The notes under the pieces: generated by a model
The model's input: only the letters and a program-made list of their open reading frames with translations
Told to the model about the DNA's origin: nothing
Databases searched by the model: none
Shown here: positions 19,294-26,697 of the stretch, piece by piece
Layout of the letters: every line of letters starts with the position of its first letter
Position numbering within the stretch: the first letter of the stretch is position 1
Made by a program: the position numbers and the translations under genes
NCBI GenBank assembly: GCA_945860415.1
Contig: CAMAQA010000008.1
Location: 1 to 55,510, forward strand
DNA length: 55,510 bases
Origin: Bacteriovorax stolpii
GTDB lineage: Bacteria > Bdellovibrionota > UBA1018
Direction: 5' to 3'

Positions 19294-19761
19294 TTAGGCT
19301 CGAACTGGATTGGTGCCGACCACTCTGCCATCGCGCTCGATGAACAGATCGCCCTTGCTGATGTCCACGCCGGGCAGGCCAAGGAGCCGGGCGAGCTCGG
19401 GTAGGACATCACCGTGGGTGCAGAAGACGGCGCGAGGAGGGCATTTGTCGGATTTCAGGAACTCGGCGATGCGCTTTCGGAACGCGGCGTCTGTTTCGTG
19501 CGGATGCTGTTCGTCCAGTTCCGGTAGCACCACGACCTCGAGTCCGTAGAGTTCGGCCACATACTGGGCGGTCTCGAGGCACCTCAGCTTGGGGCTGGAA
19601 AAAACGTGCTCCGGCGCTGGCGAGTGCTCCTTCATCCACTCCTGGATCTTGCGGCCCTGATAGTGGCCCTTCTCCGAAAGGCCGTTGTCCTGCGAGCGAT
19701 CGAAGAGATCGCGGTGGGCGTGACGGAGGAAGATGCGCCAGGCGTGCACGGAATCCTGCAT
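19294..19761 (-). CDS. Histidine phosphatase superfamily protein (SixA/PhoE-like)
   Basis: This protein of about 155 residues has the phosphohistidine motif as FLRHAHRD near the N-terminus, the middle signature HVFSSPKLRCLETAQYVAELYG and the second catalytic His in VFCTHGDVLPELARLLG. These define the phosphoglycerate-mutase-like histidine phosphatases. The canonical RHG is RHA here, as in SixA-type proteins. It removes phosphate from a small molecule or phosphohistidine protein; the substrate is unknown. I take the ATG at 19761; a GTG at 19791 is also possible and neither has a convincing ribosome site. Its stop abuts copy B of the dispersed repeat. Confidence 0.85.
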   Translation of the reverse strand: MQDSVHAWRIFLRHAHRDLFDRSQDNGLSEKGHYQGRKIQEWMKEHSPAPEHVFSSPKLRCLETAQYVAELYGLEVVVLPELDEQHPHETDAAFRKRIAEFLKSDKCPPRAVFCTHGDVLPELARLLGLPGVDISKGDLFIERDGRVVGTNPVRA

Positions 19762-19928
19762 GTATTCGAGGGTAGTCCTTTGGAGGGACACGCATCAGTT
19801 GTGTCATTCGTGACTCTTGCCCGGGAGTGGAAAAACTCATGCCATCGCATTGACGCTCCGAAGAGCGGAGAGGTGGTTTCCACCTGATGATGTCGTGTGC
19901 CCTAAGGCGCGCGTCCGGAGGTCGAGCA

Positions 19929-21266
19929 ATGCACGCTCTCACGAAGTTTCGGTCCTGGAGAAAGTTCGCCGTTCCCATCCTGCTGCTGGCCGGTTGTTCG
20001 ACCGCTTCGAAGGCGCCCGTTGCTGAAGTCGCGGTTGAGGACCCGAGCGGAGTCCGCGATCCAGCCTTCATTTTCAAGAAAAAAGACTCTCGGCGAAACG
20101 ATCTTTGCGTCTGCATCATCGGTTCAACTCCGAAGAGCCAGCAGGGGTTCTTCAAGCTGGGTTGCAGCCTCTGGTTCACTCGTCAGTCGTGCGAAGACCG
20201 CCGCCGCATCGTGCAGGATGACCTCGTCGGTATGGGCGTGGGCGAGGCCCTCGAGACGGCACCCCAGGGTGCAAAAGTAGTGATCGGCTTTGTCGGGCAC
20301 TGGAATAGCGCCGTGCAGACCGTGGACTGGCTCGATAGAGAAGTGCTTCCGGTTGCGAGTGATCGAGACATCGATGTGCGAGTAGATAATACGGCATGTT
20401 CCGGTGGTAACGATCCGACTCATCTTCGGGACGGAACCAATTCGCTGCTGAAGCGCTACTCACTTCCGAATCTCGATGTTCGGGTGAACCAGGCAATCTC
20501 GAGCGGCCTTTGGGATCCTTACCTTCCCGGTAAGAATAATTTCTGGGTCGAGTACTCCAGCCGCGGAAGCGAAGGGTCGTTGAAGTTTCCGGAATGCCGT
20601 TCGTTCGAGAAGCGCTCGTGCTGGGGGTGGATGCAGGGAGGTGGAAGCGGCTTCTGCGAGGAAGAGGAGAAGGGCAAGCGAATTCCTCGGCTGCTGGTGT
20701 GCAGCCAGGTGGAGCGCGAGGTCTACGTGCAGGCGCCCGGGGGGCGAGTCGGTCAGCTCGAGCGGAAGAAGCGAAAGGTGTATGAGTGGACTCGCATGCC
20801 CGTGGGCAGGCCTTCCTTCGAGATCGTCGAGAAAAAAGGCTATCAGCCGGCACAGCTGGTGATCGGGCTGAAGAATAATCGTTTTTATGACGCGATGATT
20901 GAGCTGGATATCGAACCCGAGCTGCGCGAGGCCTCGGATGCCTACGTGCTGTACCTGAAGCGCAGTTTTTTCGAGGAACTCCCGGAGCAGGTGCATGTCG
21001 ATGTCGGGGACGATTCTCTCAACGAGAAGACGGTCGAGCGATCGATATTCTCCCTCGATGATGTCGTGATCAAGGAGCAGAAGCCGGGCTTCAACGTCAG
21101 TCGATTCGTGCTCACGATTCAGGTGCGCGATAGTTCCGGCAAGATGGAGCCCGGGATTTTCGGTGTCTACTCGACCCGCGGCGAGGCCCTCGCGGCGAGA
21201 GATCGCGTGATCGCAAATCCTCTCATCCTGAAAGACCGTAAAAGGCGTGGAGAAACGGAGTACTAA
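19929..21266 (+). CDS. Lipoprotein with clan-CD (caspase/legumain)-like cysteine peptidase motifs
   Basis: This 445-residue protein starts at an ATG preceded by GGAGG (7-base spacing), and has a signal peptide with lipobox LLAGC (Cys23). Residues 117-124 (VVIGFVGH) and 152-160 (VDNTACSGG) resemble the His-Gly and Ala-Cys-Ser-Gly blocks of clan-CD cysteine peptidases. His124 and Cys157 are separated by 33 residues, a plausible spacing. The rest is not recognised: a Cys-rich middle (about 235-270) and a C-terminal beta-rich region. It is the first gene of a three-gene cassette, sharing one base with the next gene (TAATG). The peptidase assignment is inference from two short motifs. Confidence 0.7.
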   Translation: MHALTKFRSWRKFAVPILLLAGCSTASKAPVAEVAVEDPSGVRDPAFIFKKKDSRRNDLCVCIIGSTPKSQQGFFKLGCSLWFTRQSCEDRRRIVQDDLVGMGVGEALETAPQGAKVVIGFVGHWNSAVQTVDWLDREVLPVASDRDIDVRVDNTACSGGNDPTHLRDGTNSLLKRYSLPNLDVRVNQAISSGLWDPYLPGKNNFWVEYSSRGSEGSLKFPECRSFEKRSCWGWMQGGGSGFCEEEEKGKRIPRLLVCSQVEREVYVQAPGGRVGQLERKKRKVYEWTRMPVGRPSFEIVEKKGYQPAQLVIGLKNNRFYDAMIELDIEPELREASDAYVLYLKRSFFEELPEQVHVDVGDDSLNEKTVERSIFSLDDVVIKEQKPGFNVSRFVLTIQVRDSSGKMEPGIFGVYSTRGEALAARDRVIANPLILKDRKRRGETEY

Positions 21267-22069
21267 TGAGCGGAAATCGTCTTGCGCTCCTGCTGGTGCT
21301 AGTCGCTGCGCTGCATCTGCCCGCCCCTGAAGTATCCCACGCTGGCTCTGCCGATGTCTGCGCTTCGCAGTTCGCCCGGATGAGTGGTGACGAGCTCGAG
21401 GCCCTGGTTGCTGGTGTGGTGGACCGTTCGCGCGGCAAGGACTTCTTCGACGTTCGCTCCAAGATGCTTCGCCAGAAGTCTCCCGCCGTTTCGGTCGAGA
21501 AGTGGAACTCCGAGCTCGTCGTGGCACTCGCGGCTCCGCTTCCGGGAACGCCGCAGCGCCTTCCGTCCATGTCGCGGCTCGAGGCGGATGATCTTTACCG
21601 ATACCTCAGCTGCCATCCTGTTGCGGGCATGAAGCACATCCGAAAATACGACCCCCAGGGTAACTTTGGCTTCTGCTTCGGTCGTGCCACGGCAGTGCAT
21701 CTCGAGGCGCTTCGTCGCGGACTGGCGCGTCCGCGCATCATGAAAATCTGGGGAGTCGGCCCGATGAAGGGGGGCTGGGGCCACCATGTCGCGACTCTGG
21801 TTGCCGCAAAAGAGGGTGGCTGGTGGGCCATTGATCCGGAGATCAGCAGGGTAGTCAGTGGCACGGAGTGGATTCAGTGGCTCAAGTCCGAGCAGGAAAA
21901 TGCGGCCTCGCCGCTGGTCTTTTTCGTTTCCGAAGCCGAGCGCTTCGGTCCGTCTCCGGGCAAGTACACTGCGACCGACCTTTACGGCACTGGAACGGAC
22001 GACATTTACAATGGCTACTTCCGTGACCTGATCGAAGAGGCGCCACGACCGAACCGAGGTGCGCCGTGA
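21266..22069 (+). CDS. Exported protein-glutaminase / transglutaminase-like protein
   Basis: This 267-residue protein has a signal peptide (LALLLVLVAALHLPAPEVSHA) and, in its C-terminal half, a Cys-His-Asp arrangement. Cys137 lies in NFGFCFGRATAVHLEAL, His173/His174 in GGWGHHVATLV and Asp190 in WWAIDPEI. Order and spacing match protein-glutaminase and related transglutaminase-fold enzymes, which deamidate or cross-link protein glutamines. The N-terminal half may be a propeptide, as in secreted glutaminases. It lies between the peptidase-like lipoprotein and the PLD-like gene, overlapping both, so the three are probably co-translated. Function is inferred. Confidence 0.75.
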   Translation: MSGNRLALLLVLVAALHLPAPEVSHAGSADVCASQFARMSGDELEALVAGVVDRSRGKDFFDVRSKMLRQKSPAVSVEKWNSELVVALAAPLPGTPQRLPSMSRLEADDLYRYLSCHPVAGMKHIRKYDPQGNFGFCFGRATAVHLEALRRGLARPRIMKIWGVGPMKGGWGHHVATLVAAKEGGWWAIDPEISRVVSGTEWIQWLKSEQENAASPLVFFVSEAERFGPSPGKYTATDLYGTGTDDIYNGYFRDLIEEAPRPNRGAP

Positions 22070-23979
22070 ACCTGAAACCGAGACGGTGGCTGATCGTCGC
22101 ATTCGTGGGCTGTGCCGGAATTCTGTATTCCTCGAATCAGCTTCCGGAGCCGGGCGGAGGGCGAAGTCCCAGCGGTAATCCTGCAGTCCTCGATCCTGGA
22201 AACTTCGTGCACTTCGAGGATCTGCGGATCGTCGACTTCTCGCCCGGTCGCCGTTATCTGCTGTCGAACACGACGGCACGCTCGCGGCTGCAGCTCATCA
22301 ATAATACCGGCGTTGAGGCGGAACTTTCATTTCAGTGCGATCGTCCGTTCGTGGCCGACGTGCCGGAGCTCGCCTCCGGAAGGAAGTTTCGCGAACTCGC
22401 CGCAAAGAAAAAGCCGATGACTCGGGCGAGCTTCCGCCTGAAGCGCGACCATGCCACCTCGGTGCTGGTCGAGCGGGGCACCGAGGAGTGCCTGCTGACG
22501 TTCCGCGACCGCAAGGATCCTTCGCGGCAGGGGGGGGCCATCCTTCGGAACGAAGTGGCAGCGTTTCCGTGGCTTCGGTCGCAGATCGAGCATGTGGAGT
22601 CGTGCACACCCGAGATTCCTGCCGAGTCACTGCCGGTGGAAAAGTTCTTCTTCTCCAAGAGCCATCCGCAGCTGGGCTGCGTGCATGGTGATCCGGTCTA
22701 TGAACCCCTGGAGTCTCCGGAGTCCGGATTCCTGGCCAGGTTCGAGGCGCTTCTCGGGTATCGGCCAGATCCTTCCTTCATCGAGAACCAGAACCCCCAT
22801 GCCGAGCTCGACTTCTCGCGTGCACCACAGCTCGATGCCATCTTCGTTGCTACGCTCGTGTACCGCTCGGATTTTTACGGGACGGTGCTTTCCAGGATCC
22901 TGAAGTGGCATGCCGATCGCGGCACGATCGTCCATCTCATCACCACCCAGTACATGATGCTCGAGAAGGACCAGCGGCTCTTGAGGTCTCTGGCCGCATC
23001 GCACGGAAATTTCCGAATCCAGGAATTCCGCTACTACGACCCCGACTTCGTCCTCGGAAAGCCGTTTCGATACATCGATACGAAGTATCGCGACATGCAC
23101 CTGAAGCTCTTCGTGACGCTGTCTCGAGGCGAGCCTTCCCGGAACCTGGTGATCGTCGGAGGACGCAACATTCATGATGGATTCCTGTACCGGAAAATGC
23201 CGGATCATTCGGAACATCCCGAGCTGGTGCATTTTGGCGTCGACGAGGCCTTCGTGCATTGGGCCGACTTCGAAATGAAGATCACCTCGAAGTCGGTGGC
23301 CGAGTCGGTTCATGCCCACCTGGTGAAGTTCTGGAACCGCGATTCGTATACGCAAGAGATGATGCCGTTCCAGGTGGCGGGCGGTGGCTCGGCCGCGCGG
23401 GACGGCGCTGGCGCACCCTCCGGTACTGGAGGAGCATCGCTGCTCCGGCACTTCGTGTCCGTTCCTTACGAAGACAACCGCGCCCTCGAGAAGCTTTTTG
23501 TCGAGCTGATCGATGAGGCTCGCTCCACGATCAAGCTCTCGAGTCCGTACCTGAGGCCGACTCCGGCCATCCTCGATGCGCTTTCACGCGCGATTGGTCG
23601 CGGCGTCGAGGTGACGGTCCAGACCCGAATCAGCCTCAAGGGCGACACGGCCGCGTGGCTTTACGAAGAAGTGAACAAAGAGAGCATCAACCGACTTCTG
23701 AACCGCGCGAAAATCTACGAGTGGACCGGCGACTCGATCCTGCATTCGAAGTTCATCCTCGTGGACGGGGTGGTGGGATTCATCGGCTCGGTCAACCTCA
23801 GCCGACGGAGCTTCATCCAGGACACCGAAAATGGGTTCCTGATTCGTGATCGCGAACTGATGGCTCGGATGAACACGATCTTCGAGGGCTACCTCGCGCA
23901 GTCGCGCCCGATCACCGAGAAGCAGAAGCGGAAGTGGTTTGCGAGCCTCGTGGTGCGGGTGCTACGCGACCAGTTCTAG
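22066..23979 (+). CDS. Exported phospholipase D-like protein
   Basis: This 637-residue protein has an N-terminal hydrophobic segment (WLIVAFVGCAGILYSS; signal anchor or lipoprotein signal), a unique domain of about 170 residues, then a two-part PLD catalytic region. The second HKD motif is complete (His560, Lys562, Asp567 in HSKFILVDGVVGFIGSVNLS). The first has His345 and Lys347 (MHLKLFV), but the Asp position is Leu, with Asn in GGRNIHDG downstream. Relatives are cardiolipin synthases and phospholipases/nucleases. The GTG start overlaps the upstream stop (GTGA). It ends the cassette, convergent with the pilin-like genes. Confidence 0.82.
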   Translation: MNLKPRRWLIVAFVGCAGILYSSNQLPEPGGGRSPSGNPAVLDPGNFVHFEDLRIVDFSPGRRYLLSNTTARSRLQLINNTGVEAELSFQCDRPFVADVPELASGRKFRELAAKKKPMTRASFRLKRDHATSVLVERGTEECLLTFRDRKDPSRQGGAILRNEVAAFPWLRSQIEHVESCTPEIPAESLPVEKFFFSKSHPQLGCVHGDPVYEPLESPESGFLARFEALLGYRPDPSFIENQNPHAELDFSRAPQLDAIFVATLVYRSDFYGTVLSRILKWHADRGTIVHLITTQYMMLEKDQRLLRSLAASHGNFRIQEFRYYDPDFVLGKPFRYIDTKYRDMHLKLFVTLSRGEPSRNLVIVGGRNIHDGFLYRKMPDHSEHPELVHFGVDEAFVHWADFEMKITSKSVAESVHAHLVKFWNRDSYTQEMMPFQVAGGGSAARDGAGAPSGTGGASLLRHFVSVPYEDNRALEKLFVELIDEARSTIKLSSPYLRPTPAILDALSRAIGRGVEVTVQTRISLKGDTAAWLYEEVNKESINRLLNRAKIYEWTGDSILHSKFILVDGVVGFIGSVNLSRRSFIQDTENGFLIRDRELMARMNTIFEGYLAQSRPITEKQKRKWFASLVVRVLRDQF

Positions 23980-23982
23980 GGG

Positions 23983-24621
23983 TCATTCGGTCTTCAGGAC
24001 CTGGATTTTTGCGCCGAGGTTGGCGGCTTCATAGACGAAACTCACGGTCTTGGTCTGCTGGCCTGCCGGACGCTCCGGAAAGGCCAGGAACTCGACCTGT
24101 CCGATGAAGCGAGCGGGGGTGGCCGGCAATGGTCGGTTGAAGCTTGCCAGTGAGGCGCAGTCGGCGGGAACCGGCGGTGATCCGGCTTGCAGCTTTTCGG
24201 AGCACCACCGGAAGGCCACGACGTTCGGTAGTTCGACCGGAGCATCCCCCGATTTTCGCTGCACGCGGATGCAGGCAAAGGATTTCTTGGTGGAGGTCGT
24301 GCAGGTGGTCGGTCCTCCGATCGTGTAGATCGTGTCACGCGTAATGACCTTTCCCGCACTCAGGATCTTCTGGGTGAGCTTGAACCCGGTGGGAGTTCCC
24401 AGAGTCGGCGGAACCACGACGATCTCTGACGCCGAGGCCAGGTCCTTGCGCAGAAGCTGCAGGAACGCCTGAGCCTGTGCCATCTGTTCGATTTGAACCG
24501 ATTGCTGTGAAGCCTGTCTCGAGAAAAAGGTGATCGATAGTCCCACGATCAGGCTCGCAAGAATCGTCACCCCTGACGCGATGATCAGCTCGACCGTACT
24601 GAAGCCGCTTCGACCCCTCAT
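23983..24621 (-). CDS. PilW-like minor pilin / pseudopilin
   Basis: This 212-residue protein begins with a type IV prepilin leader: RGRSG then FSTVELIIASGVTILASLIV, with Glu at position 5 of the mature protein. A hydrophobic helix and a globular domain with two paired cysteines follow (TTCTTSTKKSFAC and RWCSEKLQ...DC). The open frame extends 78 codons further upstream, but the ATG at 24621 overlaps the preceding stop (ATGA) and starts right at the leader. Minor pilins of this size prime type IV pilus or type II secretion pseudopilus assembly. It is coupled to the pilin-like gene upstream. Confidence 0.75.
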   Translation of the reverse strand: MRGRSGFSTVELIIASGVTILASLIVGLSITFFSRQASQQSVQIEQMAQAQAFLQLLRKDLASASEIVVVPPTLGTPTGFKLTQKILSAGKVITRDTIYTIGGPTTCTTSTKKSFACIRVQRKSGDAPVELPNVVAFRWCSEKLQAGSPPVPADCASLASFNRPLPATPARFIGQVEFLAFPERPAGQQTKTVSFVYEAANLGAKIQVLKTE

Positions 24622-25175
24622 CGCGCCACCCACTTCGAGGCTGAGAATTTCTGCCAGCTTGTTCCTGCATCGCGCGAGAACTCGAGCTCGAGGTCGACCT
24701 GGTGTGAGGGCTCCGGTGTCCACGAAGGCAAGGGAATCGCCGTCGGATAGGCAATCGGGGTCAGTGCTGGCGTCGGGCCGACTGCAACGTCGTACGCGGA
24801 GAAGCGCACCTGGATATTTCGAATTTCCCCGGTCGATTCCCAAGAGGCGAGCCACGCGAGGGCCGGGGTGGTCTTTCTGATCCAGATGCCAGGTGCAGCG
24901 CTGGTTGCCATCACGCGAATGCCTTCGGTGGAAGTCGTCGCAATGGCATTCAGGATGTTCGTTGCCACGAGCGAGGCATCAATGCGGCTCTCGACGGAGC
25001 GGCCCACTCGCTGCGAGTGCAGGCTCGACTGGGTCATGAACGACACGGAGATGGCGAGCACGCCGATGGCGATCAGTCCGCCCAGAAGCGTGATTCCAGA
25101 GCGGTTTTTCGAGTGATCTGCCGAATGTTTCAACACTTTGAGAGTTTTGCGCAGCTCTCGACAGCGGTCAATCAC
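24618..25175 (-). CDS. PilV-like minor pilin-like protein
   Basis: This protein of up to 185 residues contains a prepilin-like segment, KNRSG then ITLLGGLIAIGVLAISVSFM, followed by about 130 residues of globular domain. The position-5 Glu of true pilins is replaced (ITLLG), so processing is uncertain. I give the GTG at 25175 as start, but no good ribosome site is visible; a GTG 11 codons in is possible. It overlaps the PilW-like gene by 4 bp. The divergent gene at 25219 starts only 43 bp away, so the two promoters must overlap or lie inside the coding ends. Confidence 0.6.
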   Translation of the reverse strand: MIDRCRELRKTLKVLKHSADHSKNRSGITLLGGLIAIGVLAISVSFMTQSSLHSQRVGRSVESRIDASLVATNILNAIATTSTEGIRVMATSAAPGIWIRKTTPALAWLASWESTGEIRNIQVRFSAYDVAVGPTPALTPIAYPTAIPLPSWTPEPSHQVDLELEFSRDAGTSWQKFSASKWVAR

Positions 25176-25218
25176 TGTCCAGATGCTGGATACACGAGAG
25201 CAGTGTTACACTACTGGA

Positions 25219-25791
25219 ATGGGGAAGCTGGATTGGTTCGGGGCGCCTTCAATCGACAATCGCGGCAACGTGGCCGTGGGTCTGGCTGCCGCTGCTGGCC
25301 TGGGGCTGGCCGTCACCGGAGTCCTGCTCTCTCAATCCGTCAATCAGTCGCTTCGCAAGATCGCTTCCGGTGAAGGCGAGCAGGCGCTCGTCAATTACGC
25401 CAAGAAGAGGGCCGCGATCACCGCAGCGATGACCACTTCGACGTGCTCGGGTCCGGCGGCGACGGTTACCTTCACCGCAGAGCCGGTTGGCACCGCCGAT
25501 TCCGGACTTCACTCGCGCTGCTTCACTACCGAGGCTCCAGGCTCGGAGAAAATCCTTCAGGCCTGCAAGGTCTGCACGCCCGGACAGGCCGGGTATCAGG
25601 TCGTTTCGGTGCAGTTGCCGGCTCCGGAAGTCGGCGCCTGCGGCGCTGCCGGTGCGAACAGGTACTGCGCGTGCACGCGCCTGACCAATCTTCATCTGAA
25701 TTTCGATTATGTCGAATCCAGGATGGCGCCGTACCTAAGGCAGCCCGGCAACATGAATCTGGCCGCGAATGAAATGCCCATCCCGGGCTGA
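25219..25791 (+). CDS. Pilin-like exported protein, N-terminal part (apparent frameshift at the end)
   Basis: This frame encodes 190 residues: a short leader (DNRG), a hydrophobic helix VAVGLAAAAGLGLAVTGVLL, a polar helix, and a domain with several cysteines (KVCTPGQ, VGACGAAGANRYCACTR). It ends at TGA 25789-25791. The -1 frame stays open across the stop and continues as LNLSQTTLSTTDWQTFPDDA into the ORF at 25857-26594. The two are probably one protein of about 458 residues split by an indel or sequencing error near CCCGGG (25782-25787). The gene is divergent from the minor pilin genes and probably belongs to the same pilus-like system. The start is uncertain. Confidence 0.6.
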   Translation: MGKLDWFGAPSIDNRGNVAVGLAAAAGLGLAVTGVLLSQSVNQSLRKIASGEGEQALVNYAKKRAAITAAMTTSTCSGPAATVTFTAEPVGTADSGLHSRCFTTEAPGSEKILQACKVCTPGQAGYQVVSVQLPAPEVGACGAAGANRYCACTRLTNLHLNFDYVESRMAPYLRQPGNMNLAANEMPIPG

Positions 25792-25856
25792 ACCTGAGCC
25801 AGACGACGCTCTCGACTACGGACTGGCAGACTTTCCCTGACGACGCCGTATGGGCC

Positions 25857-26594
25857 ATGGTCCGCGAAGCAAGATCGCTGCCCGTGGATGTCGAGCTGAT
25901 CGGCATGAAGCGAAGCTCGGACTACATTGGTGCCGTACATGGATCCATCCGCCGCGTGTACTCCTTCACGGTCAAATTTTCCGACGGCCACATCGAAGAA
26001 GTGCTGACCGGCACCGAGCACAACAACAATGGGGTGGGACGGAAGATCTACCTCGTCGGAAATACCTACGTCCTCCAGACCGCGGGATGCTCGTCTGCGG
26101 GCGTGAGCATTCCAGTATCCACACAAGCCATTTCGTGTCGCACACCGGGGGGAAATCAGTCGTGCCAGGCTTCATGTCCTGAGGCCATGAAGTTGGCGAC
26201 GAACCCCTACTATATTTCCGGAACTTTGGCTTGGAGCCCCGCCATTCGAAAAGTGGACGACAGAACGATTGCCTGCAGTCCGGCATGTTCCAATCGGTTT
26301 GGCAGCGGAACCGGGTGCCAGGTCACCGTTTGTGGAGCGGTTTGCGCGACTCCGTCTCCAGAGGTGCAAGAAGTTCGCTGCACGACGAGCGGATCCTCTT
26401 CGTGCGAGGCGACGTGTGATGCCGGAAAGTCTCTGGTCGCCGACCCCTATGTGATTTCCGGAACATGGGCGTGGAATCCTCGGGTTCAGCGCGTCAACTC
26501 CACCACCCTGCGCTGCTTTCCGACGTGTTCGGGGCGCTGGGGTGCCGGAACTGGATGCCTGTCCGCCACCTGTGGCGGGGTTTGCGCCCCCTAA
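25857..26594 (+). CDS. C-terminal part of pilin-like protein with two 8-cysteine repeats
   Basis: The first ATG of this frame is at 25857, but it has no ribosome site and the frame is open back to about 25785, where it meets the upstream pilin-like frame. After about 90 residues come two homologous units of about 70-75 residues (DNA about 26136-26360 and 26379-26591). Each has eight cysteines in the same pattern (C-x8-C-x3-C ... C-x3-C-x9-C-x4-C-x3-C) and shared strings such as NPYYISGTLAW / DPYVISGTWAW. These are likely disulfide-bonded surface modules. The stop TAA is followed at once by copy C of the dispersed repeat. Confidence 0.6.
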   Translation: MVREARSLPVDVELIGMKRSSDYIGAVHGSIRRVYSFTVKFSDGHIEEVLTGTEHNNNGVGRKIYLVGNTYVLQTAGCSSAGVSIPVSTQAISCRTPGGNQSCQASCPEAMKLATNPYYISGTLAWSPAIRKVDDRTIACSPACSNRFGSGTGCQVTVCGAVCATPSPEVQEVRCTTSGSSSCEATCDAGKSLVADPYVISGTWAWNPRVQRVNSTTLRCFPTCSGRWGAGTGCLSATCGGVCAP

Positions 26595-26630
26595 AAGGTC
26601 GGGCCCACCTTTTGGTTCAGATTCGCGTCA
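26593..26630 (+). repeat. Dispersed repeat, copy C (terminator-like)
   Basis: AAAAGGT, loop CGGGCCC, ACCTTTT forms a perfect 7-bp stem with a T-rich end, starting at the TAA stop of the upstream gene. The conserved tail CAGATTCGCGTCA follows. It has the shape of an intrinsic terminator for the Cys-repeat gene. Confidence 0.75.
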
Positions 26631-26697
26631 TCCCTTTAAAATCAATAACTTGACATCATTTGAGCATTTTTGTCAGGAATGGGATAGAACCCGCGCC

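Larger units (their letters stand above)
18986..19294. mobile_element. MITE-like element with inverted copies of the dispersed repeat
   Basis: About 309 bp are bounded by inverted copies of the dispersed repeat. The left end (AAATGGTCGGGCCCACC, continuing with TTTTGGTT) is repeated as its reverse complement at the right end, 25 bp without mismatch. Inside, GAAATTCACCGTTCGGGTA (19044-19062) pairs with TACCGAACGGATGAATTTC (19100-19118), and the loop holds a further perfect hairpin (19075-19091), so about 100 nt can form a cruciform. No plausible gene is contained. It fills the gap between mccB and the phosphatase gene. CTCGAAC occurs just outside both ends (18971-18977, 19299-19305), possibly a target duplication or chance. 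Confidence 0.6.

Noticed and set aside
24622..24855. 78-residue N-terminal extension of the PilW-like protein
   Set aside because: It lies inside the coupled upstream pilin-like gene, and the prepilin leader begins at the ATG at 24621.
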